DNA of 64,000 bases, from positions 19,471 through 83,470 of the forward strand of contig NZ_GL883721.1 in assembly GCF_000205025.1 (NCBI RefSeq), written 5' to 3'. This document shows, piece after piece, positions 25,314 through 35,103 of this stretch. Position numbers and translations under genes: made by a program. A model generated the notes under the pieces. The model saw only the letters and a program-made list of their open reading frames with translations, was not told where the DNA came from and searched no databases. The stretch comes from Parasutterella excrementihominis YIT 11859. GTDB taxonomy: Bacteria > Pseudomonadota > Gammaproteobacteria > Burkholderiales > Burkholderiaceae_F. How positions within the stretch are numbered: the stretch's first letter is position 1; every line of letters begins with the position of its first letter.

Positions 25314-28300
25314 TTATGACCGGAAGTTTATTTAAATCTGAAGCAGAATTCGAAAAGGCCTTAATTAACACCCTGAAAAATAAAGGTTGGAAGGGGGATG
25401 TTTTTTATCGGCCGACAGAAAAGGACTTAATCGAGAATTGGAAAAAGATTATTTTTGAGAATAATCGTGATGTCCTGCATGGCGTTCCGTTATCAGATTC
25501 CGAGATGGATCAAATTCTCAAGCAAGTGGACAGCTCACCTCTACCGCTTGATAAAAATCTTTTTATTAATGGCTCCTCTATGTCAATTCTGAGAGACAAT
25601 CCGGAAGCGCCTCAGCTTTCGGAATACGTTTCTTTAGTCATATTTGATCATAATCAAATTGCCGGAGGAAGAAGCCGCTATCAAATCGCCGAACAGCCTA
25701 TTTTTGAAGGCGACGTTTCCAAAAAGGAAAGAGGAGATATCATGCTCCTTATCAATGGGATGCCGGTTATTCACATTGAATTAAAAGCTAATAGCATTGA
25801 CATTCATGATGCAAAAAATCAAATCCAGCGTTATTTAAGGCATGGTATTTTCAGTAAAGGTATTTTTTCGCTTGTTCAATTTTTCGTCGCGATGAATCCA
25901 AACGAGATGAGTTATTTCGCTCATCCGGGCAGTAAACCGATCAACCCTAAATTTGTCTTCCACTGGGCGGACGAAAAAAATAATATTGTTAGCGATTGGC
26001 GGAAGATCGCCGAAGACTTTTTGTCTATTCCGATGGCGCATAAGATGGTGGGCTTCTTTACGGTTGCCGACAGAGGAGACAATATTCTCAAGGTAATGAG
26101 AAGCTACCAATATTACGCAGCCGACGGCATCTCTCATCGGTACTACGAAGAAGAAAAAAAGAACGAAGTCTATGTAGACAATTACCGCAAAGGCGGATTT
26201 GTGTGGCACACGACAGGTTCCGGCAAGACGATGACGAGTTTTAAAGCCGCCCAGCTCATTGCTTCTTCCGGAAAGGTGGATAAGGTCGTCTTTCTTGTAG
26301 ACAGAATTGAGCTAGGGACTCAGTCGCATACTGCCTATAACAATATGTCCCTGGTCGATGACAGCGTGGACACTGTGGATTCCACGGCGGAACTCATTGC
26401 AAAACTTAAAGACAAAGGGACCGGTTCCAACGGACTTATCGTTACCTCCATCCAAAAAATGAGCCGGATCAAGGAAGGTGGGACTATTTCTCTGCCGGAC
26501 TTGGAAAAATTACAGAAAAAAGAAATCGTATTCATTATCGACGAGTGCCATCGATCGGTATTCGGAGATATGCTGCAAGATATCCGCAATAATTTCCCCA
26601 AAGCAACTTATTTCGGCTTCACCGGAACGCCGATTACCGAAACCAATAAAAAAGTCGGAGCTACTACCAGCGATATCTTCGGAGACACGATTCACATTTA
26701 CACGCTTGCCGAAGCTATAAGAGATAAGAATGTCCTAGGCTTCCAGATAGACCGAGTTTCTACGTTTCAAGAGCAAGAACTGCGTCAGCAAGTCGCTATG
26801 CGGGCAGCTGATGCCAAAGACGAAAAGGACCTAATTGAAGACAAAAAGAAAAAAGACGTCTTTGACGAGGTCATGGCTCTTCCCATGGGAGAGTCCGTTA
26901 ACGGCGAAGGAAAGATAATAAAGGGAATTGAATCATTCATTCCCGACGCACAATATAAGCAGGAAAAGCATCGAAACATAGTCGTCAAAAATATCCTTGA
27001 TGACTTCCCAAAACTAACCCATCCGTTCGGAACGGAAAAACAATTCCACGCTATTTTTGCGACTTCAAGCATCGAAGACGCGATTGCTTACTGGGATCTT
27101 TTTCAAAAGGAAATAGATAAGCGCAGGCAGGGAAATCCAAACTATGAAGCGCTCAAAATTACTGCTTTGTTTGACCCCTCTATTGATAATTCGGACGGTG
27201 ATCAGGATATTAATCACTCTAAGCTTGATAAGACTCAATGGGTTGACAAAATCCATGCGAAATACAATGAGGATTTCGGTCTGTCTTTACAGCGAGATTC
27301 CGACTTCAAAAGAGATATTGCTGAGAGACTTTCTCATAAGGAAAATTATCGCGGGATAGACAAAGATAGGAGTAAACAGTTAGACATTCTTATCGTTGTT
27401 GATCAGATGCTGACTGGCTTTGATTCTCAGTGGGTCAACGCGCTTTTTCTCGACAAGATGCTTCAATACGAGGGCTTAATCCAGGCTTTTTCCCGGACGA
27501 ATCGGCTTCTGGACGATGATAAAGATTTCGGAAGGATTCGCTATTACAGAAAACCTTTCACGATGGACAACAGAGTGGCAGAAGCAGTAAAGCTTTACAC
27601 CAACGGTCACTCCGCAGGAATTTTTGCTGACAAGCTTGAGAAAAATCTCTTTGATCTCAATGAAATACTTAAAAAGATCGTCAATATTTTCGCGGCTGCC
27701 GGTATAGAGGACTTCAGCAAAGTTCCGCCGGCGGAAGAAGACAAAAATAAATTCATTAAAGAAATGTCTCAGCTAATGTCGGTGATTCGTTTGGCAACCG
27801 TTCAGGGATACAGATTAGAAAAACAGGACTACACGTTTAAAGATGACGGAGAAGCCAGAGGCGTTCATATCGGGCTAACCAAGACGCTGTATGAAGTCCT
27901 CTTGCTGCGATTAAAAGAGGCATTAGCCGGAACGATTTCGGATCCGATAACCAGGCCGGAAGAGAGCCCGTTGGAAAGTATTGATGGTCAGCTCAACATA
28001 AATTCCCTCAAAATTGATTTGGATTATATTGAGAGCCGGTTCAAGGTGTTTCTAAAGGCCGTCCAAGATAAAGATCCTGAAGATCACCAGGAGAGCCTTC
28101 TAAACGAGATTCATGGGCACTACTGTCTGCTATCAAGAGAGCAACAGGCGGCCGCCGACTATCTTCTCGCGAAAATAAAAAGCGGAGAAATCGTCGTCCA
28201 AGGAAATGAAACACTGGAAAACCTTCTCGAAAAATATCTTAAGGATCAAAAAGAAGAGCAAATTGATCAATTTGTCGAAATCACAGGAGTAGATAAAAAG

Positions 28301-28561
28301 CAGCTCGTTGACTTCATCAATTCTTCCGTCACCGACGGGAACCTAAATGCCTATGGCAGATTTGATTCATTGAAGAAAACCATCGACAAAGAAAAAGTCA
28401 TGAAGTTCATGAGGGAGTGCGCCGTTGGTGTCTCCGTGAGCCCGGTGATCGCACAGATAAGATTTTCCCGCTTACTTGAGGACTTTATTCGGAAGGGACC
28501 GGTTTCAATAGAGTTGGTGAGACTCTGGGCCAGAAAACTAATGGAAAGAAAACAGCAGTAA
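25310..28561 (+). CDS. hsdR: Type I restriction endonuclease subunit HsdR
   Basis: ATP-dependent translocase and nuclease of 1083 aa. The N-terminal PD-(D/E)XK-like nuclease domain has RGDIMLLINGMPVIHIELKA (about 143-162). The SF2 motor has Walker A TTGSGKT (about 300), DECH box (IDECHRS, about 410), motif III FTGTP and motif VI QAFSRTNR. A long C-terminal helical domain contacts the methylase. ATG overlaps the hsdS stop by four bases, so translation is coupled; an in-frame second Met at 25316 is possible. It looks intact. If HsdM is OFF, the complex cannot form or cut, because type I HsdR needs HsdM and HsdS, so switching OFF is safe for the host. Confidence 0.95.
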   Translation: MIMTGSLFKSEAEFEKALINTLKNKGWKGDVFYRPTEKDLIENWKKIIFENNRDVLHGVPLSDSEMDQILKQVDSSPLPLDKNLFINGSSMSILRDNPEAPQLSEYVSLVIFDHNQIAGGRSRYQIAEQPIFEGDVSKKERGDIMLLINGMPVIHIELKANSIDIHDAKNQIQRYLRHGIFSKGIFSLVQFFVAMNPNEMSYFAHPGSKPINPKFVFHWADEKNNIVSDWRKIAEDFLSIPMAHKMVGFFTVADRGDNILKVMRSYQYYAADGISHRYYEEEKKNEVYVDNYRKGGFVWHTTGSGKTMTSFKAAQLIASSGKVDKVVFLVDRIELGTQSHTAYNNMSLVDDSVDTVDSTAELIAKLKDKGTGSNGLIVTSIQKMSRIKEGGTISLPDLEKLQKKEIVFIIDECHRSVFGDMLQDIRNNFPKATYFGFTGTPITETNKKVGATTSDIFGDTIHIYTLAEAIRDKNVLGFQIDRVSTFQEQELRQQVAMRAADAKDEKDLIEDKKKKDVFDEVMALPMGESVNGEGKIIKGIESFIPDAQYKQEKHRNIVVKNILDDFPKLTHPFGTEKQFHAIFATSSIEDAIAYWDLFQKEIDKRRQGNPNYEALKITALFDPSIDNSDGDQDINHSKLDKTQWVDKIHAKYNEDFGLSLQRDSDFKRDIAERLSHKENYRGIDKDRSKQLDILIVVDQMLTGFDSQWVNALFLDKMLQYEGLIQAFSRTNRLLDDDKDFGRIRYYRKPFTMDNRVAEAVKLYTNGHSAGIFADKLEKNLFDLNEILKKIVNIFAAAGIEDFSKVPPAEEDKNKFIKEMSQLMSVIRLATVQGYRLEKQDYTFKDDGEARGVHIGLTKTLYEVLLLRLKEALAGTISDPITRPEESPLESIDGQLNINSLKIDLDYIESRFKVFLKAVQDKDPEDHQESLLNEIHGHYCLLSREQQAAADYLLAKIKSGEIVVQGNETLENLLEKYLKDQKEEQIDQFVEITGVDKKQLVDFINSSVTDGNLNAYGRFDSLKKTIDKEKVMKFMRECAVGVSVSPVIAQIRFSRLLEDFIRKGPVSIELVRLWARKLMERKQQ

Positions 28562-28622
28562 GAAAAGTTGCGAAAAAGGGCGATCTTCCTGCCGGGGAAA
28601 ATAGTCCGGCGGGAGGACGCGT

Positions 28623-29294
28623 CTATTCCTTCAAGGCAGAAGGTTTTGCTTCGATCGACTGTCTCAGCAACTCGGTTGCCTCAGGAAGGTCGTTGCGGTT
28701 TAACGCCTTTAAAAATCCTTCAAGAAGTGTGGCCTTCTCCTCAAAAAATTCCTTCGGCATGTCTTTGACTAAACTCTTAGTGGATTGAAAGTAGGTTCTG
28801 ACGACATTGGCAAAGACTTCCATGACGCGGTTTCCGCAGCAATGAAGCATCAATAGGTGGAAATCCATCAGAATCGCATCGGCTTTCAAAGGGTCTCCGG
28901 CATTGAGCCTAATTCCGTTGACCAAGTTTCTCATTTGAGCCTGAGTGGCAGGCGTGAGTCTTCGGATCACAAAAGGCAAAACCGAGAGCTCAATCATGAG
29001 CCGCGCCTCGTTGAATTCCAGCTCGTCAAAGCCGGCTAACTTAAGCTGCTCGAGAATGTTGTAGGTCATGTCGTTGGTCGCTTGTCTTTTGACAAACGTA
29101 CCGCGCTTCTTTTTTCTTTCTAAAACGCCCATCTGGACCAAGAGGTCGAGCGCCTGCCGAACCTTATAACGAGTCAAGCCCAAAGCTTGAATCAGTTCGT
29201 CTTCTCCGGCAACCTTATCTCCCGGCTGGGGCTGGGTTCGAAAAAGGTATCTTTCAACTTTAGAGAATTCTTTAGATTGCGGAGAAAGTGGCAT
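28623..29294 (-). CDS. GntR-family (FadR/FCD) transcriptional regulator
   Basis: 223-residue regulator. The N-terminal winged helix-turn-helix (about 8-72) contains LIQALGLTRYKVRQALDLLV and GVLERKKKRGTFV. The C-terminal FCD effector domain (about 90-210) has NEARLMIELSVLPFVIRRL and the metal/ligand-type residues D..LH..L..C in MDFHLLMLHCCGN. FCD regulators usually sense small carboxylates. The ATG follows TTGGAGC. It is transcribed in line with argH-eamA-dcu but separated from dcu by a strong terminator, so control of that operon or of C4-dicarboxylate use is a guess from proximity. Confidence 0.88.
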   Translation of the reverse strand: MPLSPQSKEFSKVERYLFRTQPQPGDKVAGEDELIQALGLTRYKVRQALDLLVQMGVLERKKKRGTFVKRQATNDMTYNILEQLKLAGFDELEFNEARLMIELSVLPFVIRRLTPATQAQMRNLVNGIRLNAGDPLKADAILMDFHLLMLHCCGNRVMEVFANVVRTYFQSTKSLVKDMPKEFFEEKATLLEGFLKALNRNDLPEATELLRQSIEAKPSALKE

Positions 29295-29327
29295 GACAGC
29301 TCCAAATTTTTTAAATCATTGTAAGTA

Positions 29328-29356
29328 ACAAAAAGCCGGAAGTTTTCGTTCCGGCT
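29328..29356 (-). terminator. Rho-independent terminator of the argH-eamA-dcu operon
   Basis: On the minus strand AGCCGGAA / TTCCGGCT (7-base loop) is followed by TTTTGTTAC, 20 bases beyond the dcu stop codon. Confidence 0.85.
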
Positions 29357-29375
29357 CTTTGATGCTCTATATTCG

Positions 29376-30701
29376 TTAGAAAACGAATTTGGAAATGACG
29401 TAGCCGATAGTCAACTGGCTAAGAGTCGTCACAATCCCGGGGAGCATGTAGCTGTGGTTAAACACAAACTTACCGATCTGAGTTGTTCCTGTTCGGTCAA
29501 AGGCTACGCAGCCGATGATGGCGCCGCCCGCAGGAATCATGAAGTAACCGCTGACAGCCGGGAACATCCAGACTAAGTCTGCCGGAGAGATTCCGAGGCC
29601 GATACCCATCGGAACTAATGCCGTTACGGTTGCGCCCTGAGAGAAGAGCACTGCTGACAAAATAAACAAGGCAACCGCAAAAAGGATTGGTGCGCCCTGG
29701 ATCATGTTTCCGAACTCGGCAACAAACATCGGTTTGTAGAAATTGAAGAAAGTAGCCGTTAACCAAGACACGCCGTAAACTGCGACCATGCCGATTAAAC
29801 CTGAGCGGAAGACGGAACCGTCGGCGAGCTTCTTCGGAGAGACATTGGCAATCACCATGATCAAGCCGGCGCAGCAAAGCATGACGATTTGGACCATGTT
29901 CGGAATGGAAAGACGTGTGACTTTTCCGGCCTTTTCCCAAGACGGCATTAAGTCGGGGAAGGAGCCGAAGAAGACGACGGCAAGAATACCTAAGGCAAAC
30001 ACGATCACGCCTTTCTTAGCGCTGGAAGAGTAGCTGCGGCTGTCGGTATTGATGGGCTTGTCCTGGAATTCTCCGCTCATAACGCGGCGCTGGAATTCGG
30101 GGTCGTCAGCCAATTCTTTACCTTTTTTGAACATGAAGGCGCAGCCGATCAGCACGCCTAAGAGGCAGGCCGGAATGGCGACGGAGAAGATCTGCAAAGG
30201 TGTAACGCCTTTAACCGCCAAGAGGGCAATCATGGCACCGGTTGCTGCCGACATCGGAGAGCCGGTGATGCCGGATTGAGCACCGATCACGGACATTGTC
30301 AGGGGACGTTCGGGACGCACTCTGGCTCCGATAGCAACTTCGGCAATCACGGGATAGACCGAGAAAGCCACATATGCGGTTCCGCAGAAGAGTGTAAAGA
30401 GGTAGCAGACCAGCGGGCCCATGAAAGTGATGTTCTTGGGATTTCTCCTTAAGAGCTTTTCTGCGATGCTCACCAAGAAATCCAAGCCGCCGGAGCCCTG
30501 CAAAATCGAGGCGCAGGTAATGACGGCTGTGATGATGAGCAGCACGCTGACGGGAGGCGCACCCGGTTGCATACCGAAACCGAATACTAAAACGCCTAAA
30601 CCGATACCGCCGGCTGCGCCGAGACCGGCACCGCCCCATTTTGCACCGATGAAGATGGCAATAATGACGACGGCTAGTTCCATCCAAAACATCATGTCCA
30701 T
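29376..30701 (-). CDS. Anaerobic C4-dicarboxylate transporter, Dcu family
   Basis: Inner-membrane carrier of 441 aa related to DcuA/DcuB, which exchange fumarate, malate or aspartate for succinate during anaerobic growth. Family marks are the N-terminal AIFIGAKWGGAGLGAAGG, the EKLLRRNPKNITFMGP loop after TM3, and the GITGSPMSAATGAM segment (SAATG in place of SAAV). ATG follows AGGAGAACAACG and lies 10 bases after the EamA gene stop, so the two are co-transcribed. It gives a direct transport partner for the fumarate made by ArgH and for periplasmic fumarate reduction. Whether it is DcuA-like (housekeeping) or DcuB-like cannot be told. Confidence 0.88.
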   Translation of the reverse strand: MDMMFWMELAVVIIAIFIGAKWGGAGLGAAGGIGLGVLVFGFGMQPGAPPVSVLLIITAVITCASILQGSGGLDFLVSIAEKLLRRNPKNITFMGPLVCYLFTLFCGTAYVAFSVYPVIAEVAIGARVRPERPLTMSVIGAQSGITGSPMSAATGAMIALLAVKGVTPLQIFSVAIPACLLGVLIGCAFMFKKGKELADDPEFQRRVMSGEFQDKPINTDSRSYSSSAKKGVIVFALGILAVVFFGSFPDLMPSWEKAGKVTRLSIPNMVQIVMLCCAGLIMVIANVSPKKLADGSVFRSGLIGMVAVYGVSWLTATFFNFYKPMFVAEFGNMIQGAPILFAVALFILSAVLFSQGATVTALVPMGIGLGISPADLVWMFPAVSGYFMIPAGGAIIGCVAFDRTGTTQIGKFVFNHSYMLPGIVTTLSQLTIGYVISKFVF

Positions 30702-30711
30702 CGTTGTTCTC

Positions 30712-31638
30712 CTATGAGATGAACTTTGCTTCGAAAATCTTGAATATCGCTACTCGATTGGGAATGACGATGCCCAGGATCAGGAAAACCATTCCCACCA
30801 AACGGAAGGCAGGGATGCTTTCTCCTAACAATAGGGCCGCAAATCCGATCGTGAAGACAGGCTCGAAAGAGCAAAAGATTCCGGCTTGCGTTGCGCCCAA
30901 GAGCTGAACGGCTCTGGAGACACAAATGGTGGACAGGACGGTAGAAACAACGCCGTAACCGAACGTCGTCCCAAGCTGCATGGCATCGAACCTGAGGATA
31001 AACAGAGGGTTATGAAGGAAGCAAAGTCCGATAGTTGAAAATAGAAGGGTTAAAAAAGTGATTTGGTACGCAGACACATTCGTCGCCAGCTGCTGAAGCG
31101 ACAGCAGATATACGGCATACATGAAGGTCGAAAGAAAACCTAAGCCCAGCGCCGTGTAAGTGATATTGGCCTTAAAGGCATCCGAGAAAATACAGAGGCA
31201 CCCTAGAAGAATAAACGTAATGGATACAATCTGATTCGCCCGGATACTTTTGTGGAAAATAAGGCCGTTGATTGCCAAAATGATTAACGGGTAGACATAA
31301 GTGATCAAGCTCATCATGGATGCCGGAATATCCTTGAGAGCGTAGACATAGAGAAGATTCAAGGGGAGCAGTATCAGGAGTCCTATGAATAGCGACTTTC
31401 TTATCAGTGATCTGCTGAACCGATAAAAATCTTTCTGAAGGAACGGCCCCATAAGCCCTAACACGACGACCGCAAATATGAATCTGGCATGCAGGATTTC
31501 GATGCCTGATAAATCACACGAATAAGCAAGTTTCGCAAATATGGGGTTTAGACCATACGTAATCGCGCTTAATAAAGAAAAGAGGATCCCAAGAGCGACT
31601 AGGGGCTGAACTTGTTTTGTATTTACTGCTTTGGTCAT
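30712..31638 (-). CDS. EamA/DMT-family transporter
   Basis: 308-residue inner-membrane protein with ten hydrophobic helices in two EamA repeats of about five each. The first starts LLSAITYGLNPIFAKLAY and the second near LGLGFLSTFMYAVYLLSL. The TM4-like LNLLYVYALKDIPASMMSL and the repeat-2 LGATQAGIFCSFEPVFTIGF are typical of drug/metabolite exporters of the RhaT/EamA type. It lies between argH and dcu on the same strand (42 and 10 bases), hence in one operon. Substrates of this family are mainly amino acids and other small metabolites; here export of an arginine-pathway product is possible but unproven. Confidence 0.85.
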   Translation of the reverse strand: MTKAVNTKQVQPLVALGILFSLLSAITYGLNPIFAKLAYSCDLSGIEILHARFIFAVVVLGLMGPFLQKDFYRFSRSLIRKSLFIGLLILLPLNLLYVYALKDIPASMMSLITYVYPLIILAINGLIFHKSIRANQIVSITFILLGCLCIFSDAFKANITYTALGLGFLSTFMYAVYLLSLQQLATNVSAYQITFLTLLFSTIGLCFLHNPLFILRFDAMQLGTTFGYGVVSTVLSTICVSRAVQLLGATQAGIFCSFEPVFTIGFAALLLGESIPAFRLVGMVFLILGIVIPNRVAIFKIFEAKFIS

Positions 31639-31680
31639 GTTGAGGCTTAAGGGCTAACGTTCTAAATTACATTTTTGGGT

Positions 31681-33078
31681 TTATTCCAAGTCTTTGTGGG
31701 CTTTATCTAAGAACTCCTCGGCATGCTGCATCTGCACTTTGACTGCTTCGGGTGCCGTGCCGCCGTAAGACTTTCTCGCTCCGACGGAGTGTTCAAGAGA
31801 AATGTCCTCGAAAATATCCTTGTCAAAGAGTTCGGACTGAGCCTTAAATTCGTCAAGCGTCAGATCATCAAAAGTCTTGTCGTTTTCAACGCAGTATCTG
31901 ACGGTCTGACCGACGACTCGGTGAGCGTCTCTGAACGGCATGCCTTTCTTAACGAGGTAGTCGGCCATATCAGTTGCCGTAGAGAAGCCGTGGGAAGCCG
32001 CCTGATAAGTGCGTTTGCCGTTGATTTTCATCTTGCGGACCATCGGCGCCATAACTTTCATCGTGCTCTGCCAGAGATCAATCGTTTCATAAGAAAGGAA
32101 CTTGTCTTCCTGCATGTCTTTGTCGTAGGCAAGCGGAATACCTTTCATCATAGTGAGCATGGCCTGCAGGTAGCCGTACATGCGGCCGGTGCGACCCTTA
32201 ATTAATTCAGCAAAGTCGCAGTTTTTCTTCTGCGGCATGATGGAAGAGCCCGTCGTAAAGTCGTCGGAAAGCTCGACAAACTTGTACTCTTGGCTTGCGA
32301 ATATGATGATTTCTTCGCATAGTCTCGACAGGTGCATGTAGCTCATCGCGGCAATAGACGCGAATTCCATGCAGTAGTCTCGGTCGGCAACCGTGTCGAT
32401 ACTGTTTTCGGTGGGCTTTTCAAATCCCAGCTGCTTGGCGGTAGACCAACGGTCGATCGGGAAGTCTGTCCCGGCTAAAGCCGCGGCGCCCAGGGGGCAC
32501 TCGACCAGGCGGTCAAGGAATCCCTGAAGTCTCGCGTAATCGCGTTTGAGCATCCAGAAGTAAGCCATCAGCCAATGAGAAGCCAAGACGGGCTGAGCGA
32601 CTTGCAGGTGAGTGAAGCCCGGCATAATCACACCGAAATTCTTTTCTGCCTGTTCGTAAAGGGATTTTTGGATTTCAACAATTAATCTTTGACATTCTTT
32701 GGCAGCGTCGCGGAAATAGAGATAGCTGTCTACGCAGCACTGATCGTTTCGGCTTCTACCTGTGTGCAGTCTTCCTCCGGCCGGTCCGATAAGTTCCGTC
32801 AGACGTTTTTCAATTGCCATATGGATGTCTTCATCTTCGGCATTAAAAGTAAACTTGCCTTCTTCGATTTCTTTGCCGACGAGTTTCAGACCTTCTTTAA
32901 TTTTTTCGACGTCTTCGGCTTTCAGAATGCCGGTTTCGCCCAGCATCGTGACATGAGCGAGACTGCCCTGAATGTCATACGGGCATAAGCGGGTTTCGAC
33001 TTTGATGACGGCTCCGAATTCTTCGACGAATTTAGGAGGAACCTCAGCGAATCGTCCTCCCCACATTTTGTTAGACAT
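31681..33078 (-). CDS. argH: Argininosuccinate lyase
   Basis: Cleaves argininosuccinate to arginine and fumarate in the cytosol; homotetramer of the fumarase/aspartase superfamily. It is 465 aa, the normal length. The N-terminal MWGGRF signature is present, then HTGRSRNDQ (substrate site), the lyase region, and the flexible catalytic loop GSSIMPQKKN (about 277-286) with its Ser. ATG 33078 is chosen because GGAGAAAT precedes it; a TTG at 33090 would include that site. First gene of the argH-eamA-dcu operon, next to four-carbon acid transport, so its fumarate output may matter as much as arginine. No other arg genes are in the window. Confidence 0.95.
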   Translation of the reverse strand: MSNKMWGGRFAEVPPKFVEEFGAVIKVETRLCPYDIQGSLAHVTMLGETGILKAEDVEKIKEGLKLVGKEIEEGKFTFNAEDEDIHMAIEKRLTELIGPAGGRLHTGRSRNDQCCVDSYLYFRDAAKECQRLIVEIQKSLYEQAEKNFGVIMPGFTHLQVAQPVLASHWLMAYFWMLKRDYARLQGFLDRLVECPLGAAALAGTDFPIDRWSTAKQLGFEKPTENSIDTVADRDYCMEFASIAAMSYMHLSRLCEEIIIFASQEYKFVELSDDFTTGSSIMPQKKNCDFAELIKGRTGRMYGYLQAMLTMMKGIPLAYDKDMQEDKFLSYETIDLWQSTMKVMAPMVRKMKINGKRTYQAASHGFSTATDMADYLVKKGMPFRDAHRVVGQTVRYCVENDKTFDDLTLDEFKAQSELFDKDIFEDISLEHSVGARKSYGGTAPEAVKVQMQHAEEFLDKAHKDLE

Positions 33079-33531
33079 ATATTTCTCCAAAAGAATGATC
33101 AGGTTGATCCCGGAAAATTTCTTTCCTTAATTAAAGTTTAGAGAGTCTCTTTTATCGATAAATTTGCTGATTACGCTAATGAAAAAACAGAAAATCGAAG
33201 TTAGATGAATTAACTAACTATTTATTTATATAGGATAAACTAATAAAAATATAATTATTTTTATATCGATAAATTACACAGTAATCCTAGGTCAACAGCA
33301 GAAATCAATCTATATGCGGAATCCGTTTAGCTTATCGATCCGGGTGCAATCGCTATCACACAAATTGTGTTCGGTTAAAAGGGATACACCGGCCGCTCTG
33401 CCTTACTAATAATCGGGTAGGCAATTAGGGATAGCGATCGTTCTTTTTTGGGGGATACGTACGTATCGTCTAAACCTAGAATTAACATAACCGCTTAACA
33501 ATAAGCGGCTCACAAAACCAAGGAGAATGAT
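33079..33531. other. Divergent promoter region of argH and the reductase module A
   Basis: About 450 bp, strongly AT-rich at 33180-33290, with no gene-like frame. It contains the 14-bp palindrome at 33454-33467 and must hold promoters for both directions. Confidence 0.6.
33454..33467. promoter_or_regulatory. Palindrome GATACGTACGTATC, candidate response-regulator site
   Basis: Perfect 14-bp palindrome, core TACG-TA-CGTA, 65 bases before the reductase ATG. The same core with CG in the centre occurs ahead of the reductase at 40634. Both genes sit beside a FixJ/TtrR-like regulator, so this is a candidate target. Confidence 0.45.
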
Positions 33532-35025
33532 ATGACCGGTATTAACCGTCGCGGATTGCTCAAAGGAAGCATTTTCGGAATGGCTGCCGCAGGTGCCTCT
33601 GTGATCCCTGTTGCAGTACAGGCCCAAGCTGCTGCTCCTGTCAAAACTGAAGAATATGACGTTGTTGTCATCGGCTGCGGCTGCGCAGGCATGGCTGCTG
33701 CTCTTGAAGCTGCCGATAAGGGCGCTAAAGTCGTTATTTTGGAAAAGATGTCCCGTCCGGCAGGCAACACGATTTTTGCCGGCGGTCACTTCAACGCCAC
33801 CAACACCTATGTCCAGAAAGCGCAGGGACTTCAAGACACGATCGACGATTTCTATCGTGACATGATGATCGTCTCCCAGCAGCGCGGCGACAAAGCTCTA
33901 ACCCGTCAGTACTGCGAAATGTCCGGAAGCGCTATTCAGTGGCTGACAGATGAATGCGGCGTCAAATTCAAACCCATCGTTGTGGAAGTATTCCCGGGGT
34001 TGAACCGCGGTCACGTGGTTGACGGCAAGCTCAAACCGGGCGGAGCTCAGCTTTCCAAACAGATGCTCGACACTGTTAAAGCTAAGAAGATCCCAGTTCT
34101 CTTTAATACCAAAGTAATTTCTTTGATCGGCGACAACCGTCTGCATGTTTTAGGCTGCAGAGCCGTCAATGAGGATGATGAAGCCGTTGACTTCATGGCT
34201 AAAGGCGGTGTAGTCATCTGCACCGGCGGCTTCCATGCCAACAAAGAAATGGTATGCCGCTACATGGGCGGTGACGTTGCTTGGATGCCGATTCGCGGAT
34301 CCAACGTTCTTCAGGGCGAAAACATCACTCTGACAATGCCTTTCAATCCGAAGTACGTCAATATGGACCAGTTCCATGCCGGTCCTATCCACGGACCCAC
34401 ACGCGCTAATCCTTCCACAATGGTTAACTACGGCGTTCTGCTTAAAGAAGACGGCACCAGATTCCTGGACGAAGCCGAGACTTACGTCTCCGTAGCACAG
34501 AAGATGCCGAAGATCATTCCGAACAACTGGGCTTTCATCATCATTGACAGCCAGGTTGTCGATGTTCCGACAGTTAAAGCCCGTATCGACCGTTATAAGA
34601 GAGCGAAGGCTCCGATTTATACTGGCAACACCATTGAAGAAATGGCCAAAGCCGCCAATCTTCCGGTTGAGCAGGTTGTTTCTGTCATTAAGGAATACAA
34701 CGATGCAGTGAAGGCAGGCAAAGCCAACACGCTGACACCTCCGAACACCCTCGAAAAACCGCGTCTGATCGAAAAGGGACCTTTCATGGCATTCCCATTC
34801 CAGGGCGGCATGACTGCAACTTTCGGCGGCCCGATGATTACAGCTAAGTCGGAAGTCTTAAATAACGACGACAAACCGATTCCGGGTCTGTACGCAGCCG
34901 GAAATGCGCTCGGCGGTATTTTCTACCATGACTATATCGTCGGCTCTCAGCTGACAGCTGCCGTTATTTGGGGAAGAATCGCAGGCGAACAAGCAGCGGC
35001 TCGAGCCGGTGCTAAACAAGGCTAA
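33532..35025 (+). CDS. Tat-exported FAD-dependent reductase (flavocytochrome c flavin subunit type), module A
   Basis: 497-residue periplasmic flavoprotein. The N terminus has a twin-arginine signal (NRRGLLKGS, hydrophobic core, VQAQA), followed by FAD_binding_2 with VVVIGCGCAGMAAALEAA (about 44-61) and a C-terminal IPGLYAAGNALGG FAD loop. There is no FMN domain and no heme motif; the tetraheme cytochrome encoded next is the natural electron donor, as in two-subunit flavocytochromes. Compared with Fcc3, the first His is kept (MDQFHAGPIHG) but the Arg402 region reads EAETYVS, the second His region TATFGGP, and the last Arg region YHDYIVGSQ. It is therefore probably not a fumarate reductase. 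ATG follows CAAGGAGAATGAT. Confidence 0.88.
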   Translation: MTGINRRGLLKGSIFGMAAAGASVIPVAVQAQAAAPVKTEEYDVVVIGCGCAGMAAALEAADKGAKVVILEKMSRPAGNTIFAGGHFNATNTYVQKAQGLQDTIDDFYRDMMIVSQQRGDKALTRQYCEMSGSAIQWLTDECGVKFKPIVVEVFPGLNRGHVVDGKLKPGGAQLSKQMLDTVKAKKIPVLFNTKVISLIGDNRLHVLGCRAVNEDDEAVDFMAKGGVVICTGGFHANKEMVCRYMGGDVAWMPIRGSNVLQGENITLTMPFNPKYVNMDQFHAGPIHGPTRANPSTMVNYGVLLKEDGTRFLDEAETYVSVAQKMPKIIPNNWAFIIIDSQVVDVPTVKARIDRYKRAKAPIYTGNTIEEMAKAANLPVEQVVSVIKEYNDAVKAGKANTLTPPNTLEKPRLIEKGPFMAFPFQGGMTATFGGPMITAKSEVLNNDDKPIPGLYAAGNALGGIFYHDYIVGSQLTAAVIWGRIAGEQAAARAGAKQG

Positions 35026-35039
35026 TTCCCGTTAAAACT

Positions 35040-35070
35040 GTTTGCCCTCCTTAGCTATCGGAGGGTAAAC
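35040..35070 (+). other. Intercistronic stem-loop between reductase A and cytochrome genes
   Basis: GTTTGCCCTCC pairs with GGAGGGTAAAC (11 bp, one G-U), 9-base loop, not followed by a U-tract. It may stabilise the reductase mRNA 3' end or attenuate readthrough into the cytochrome and sensor genes. Confidence 0.5.
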
Positions 35071-35103
35071 GCTCTTTCGAGAGTCGTACTAACAGGTGAA
35101 ATC

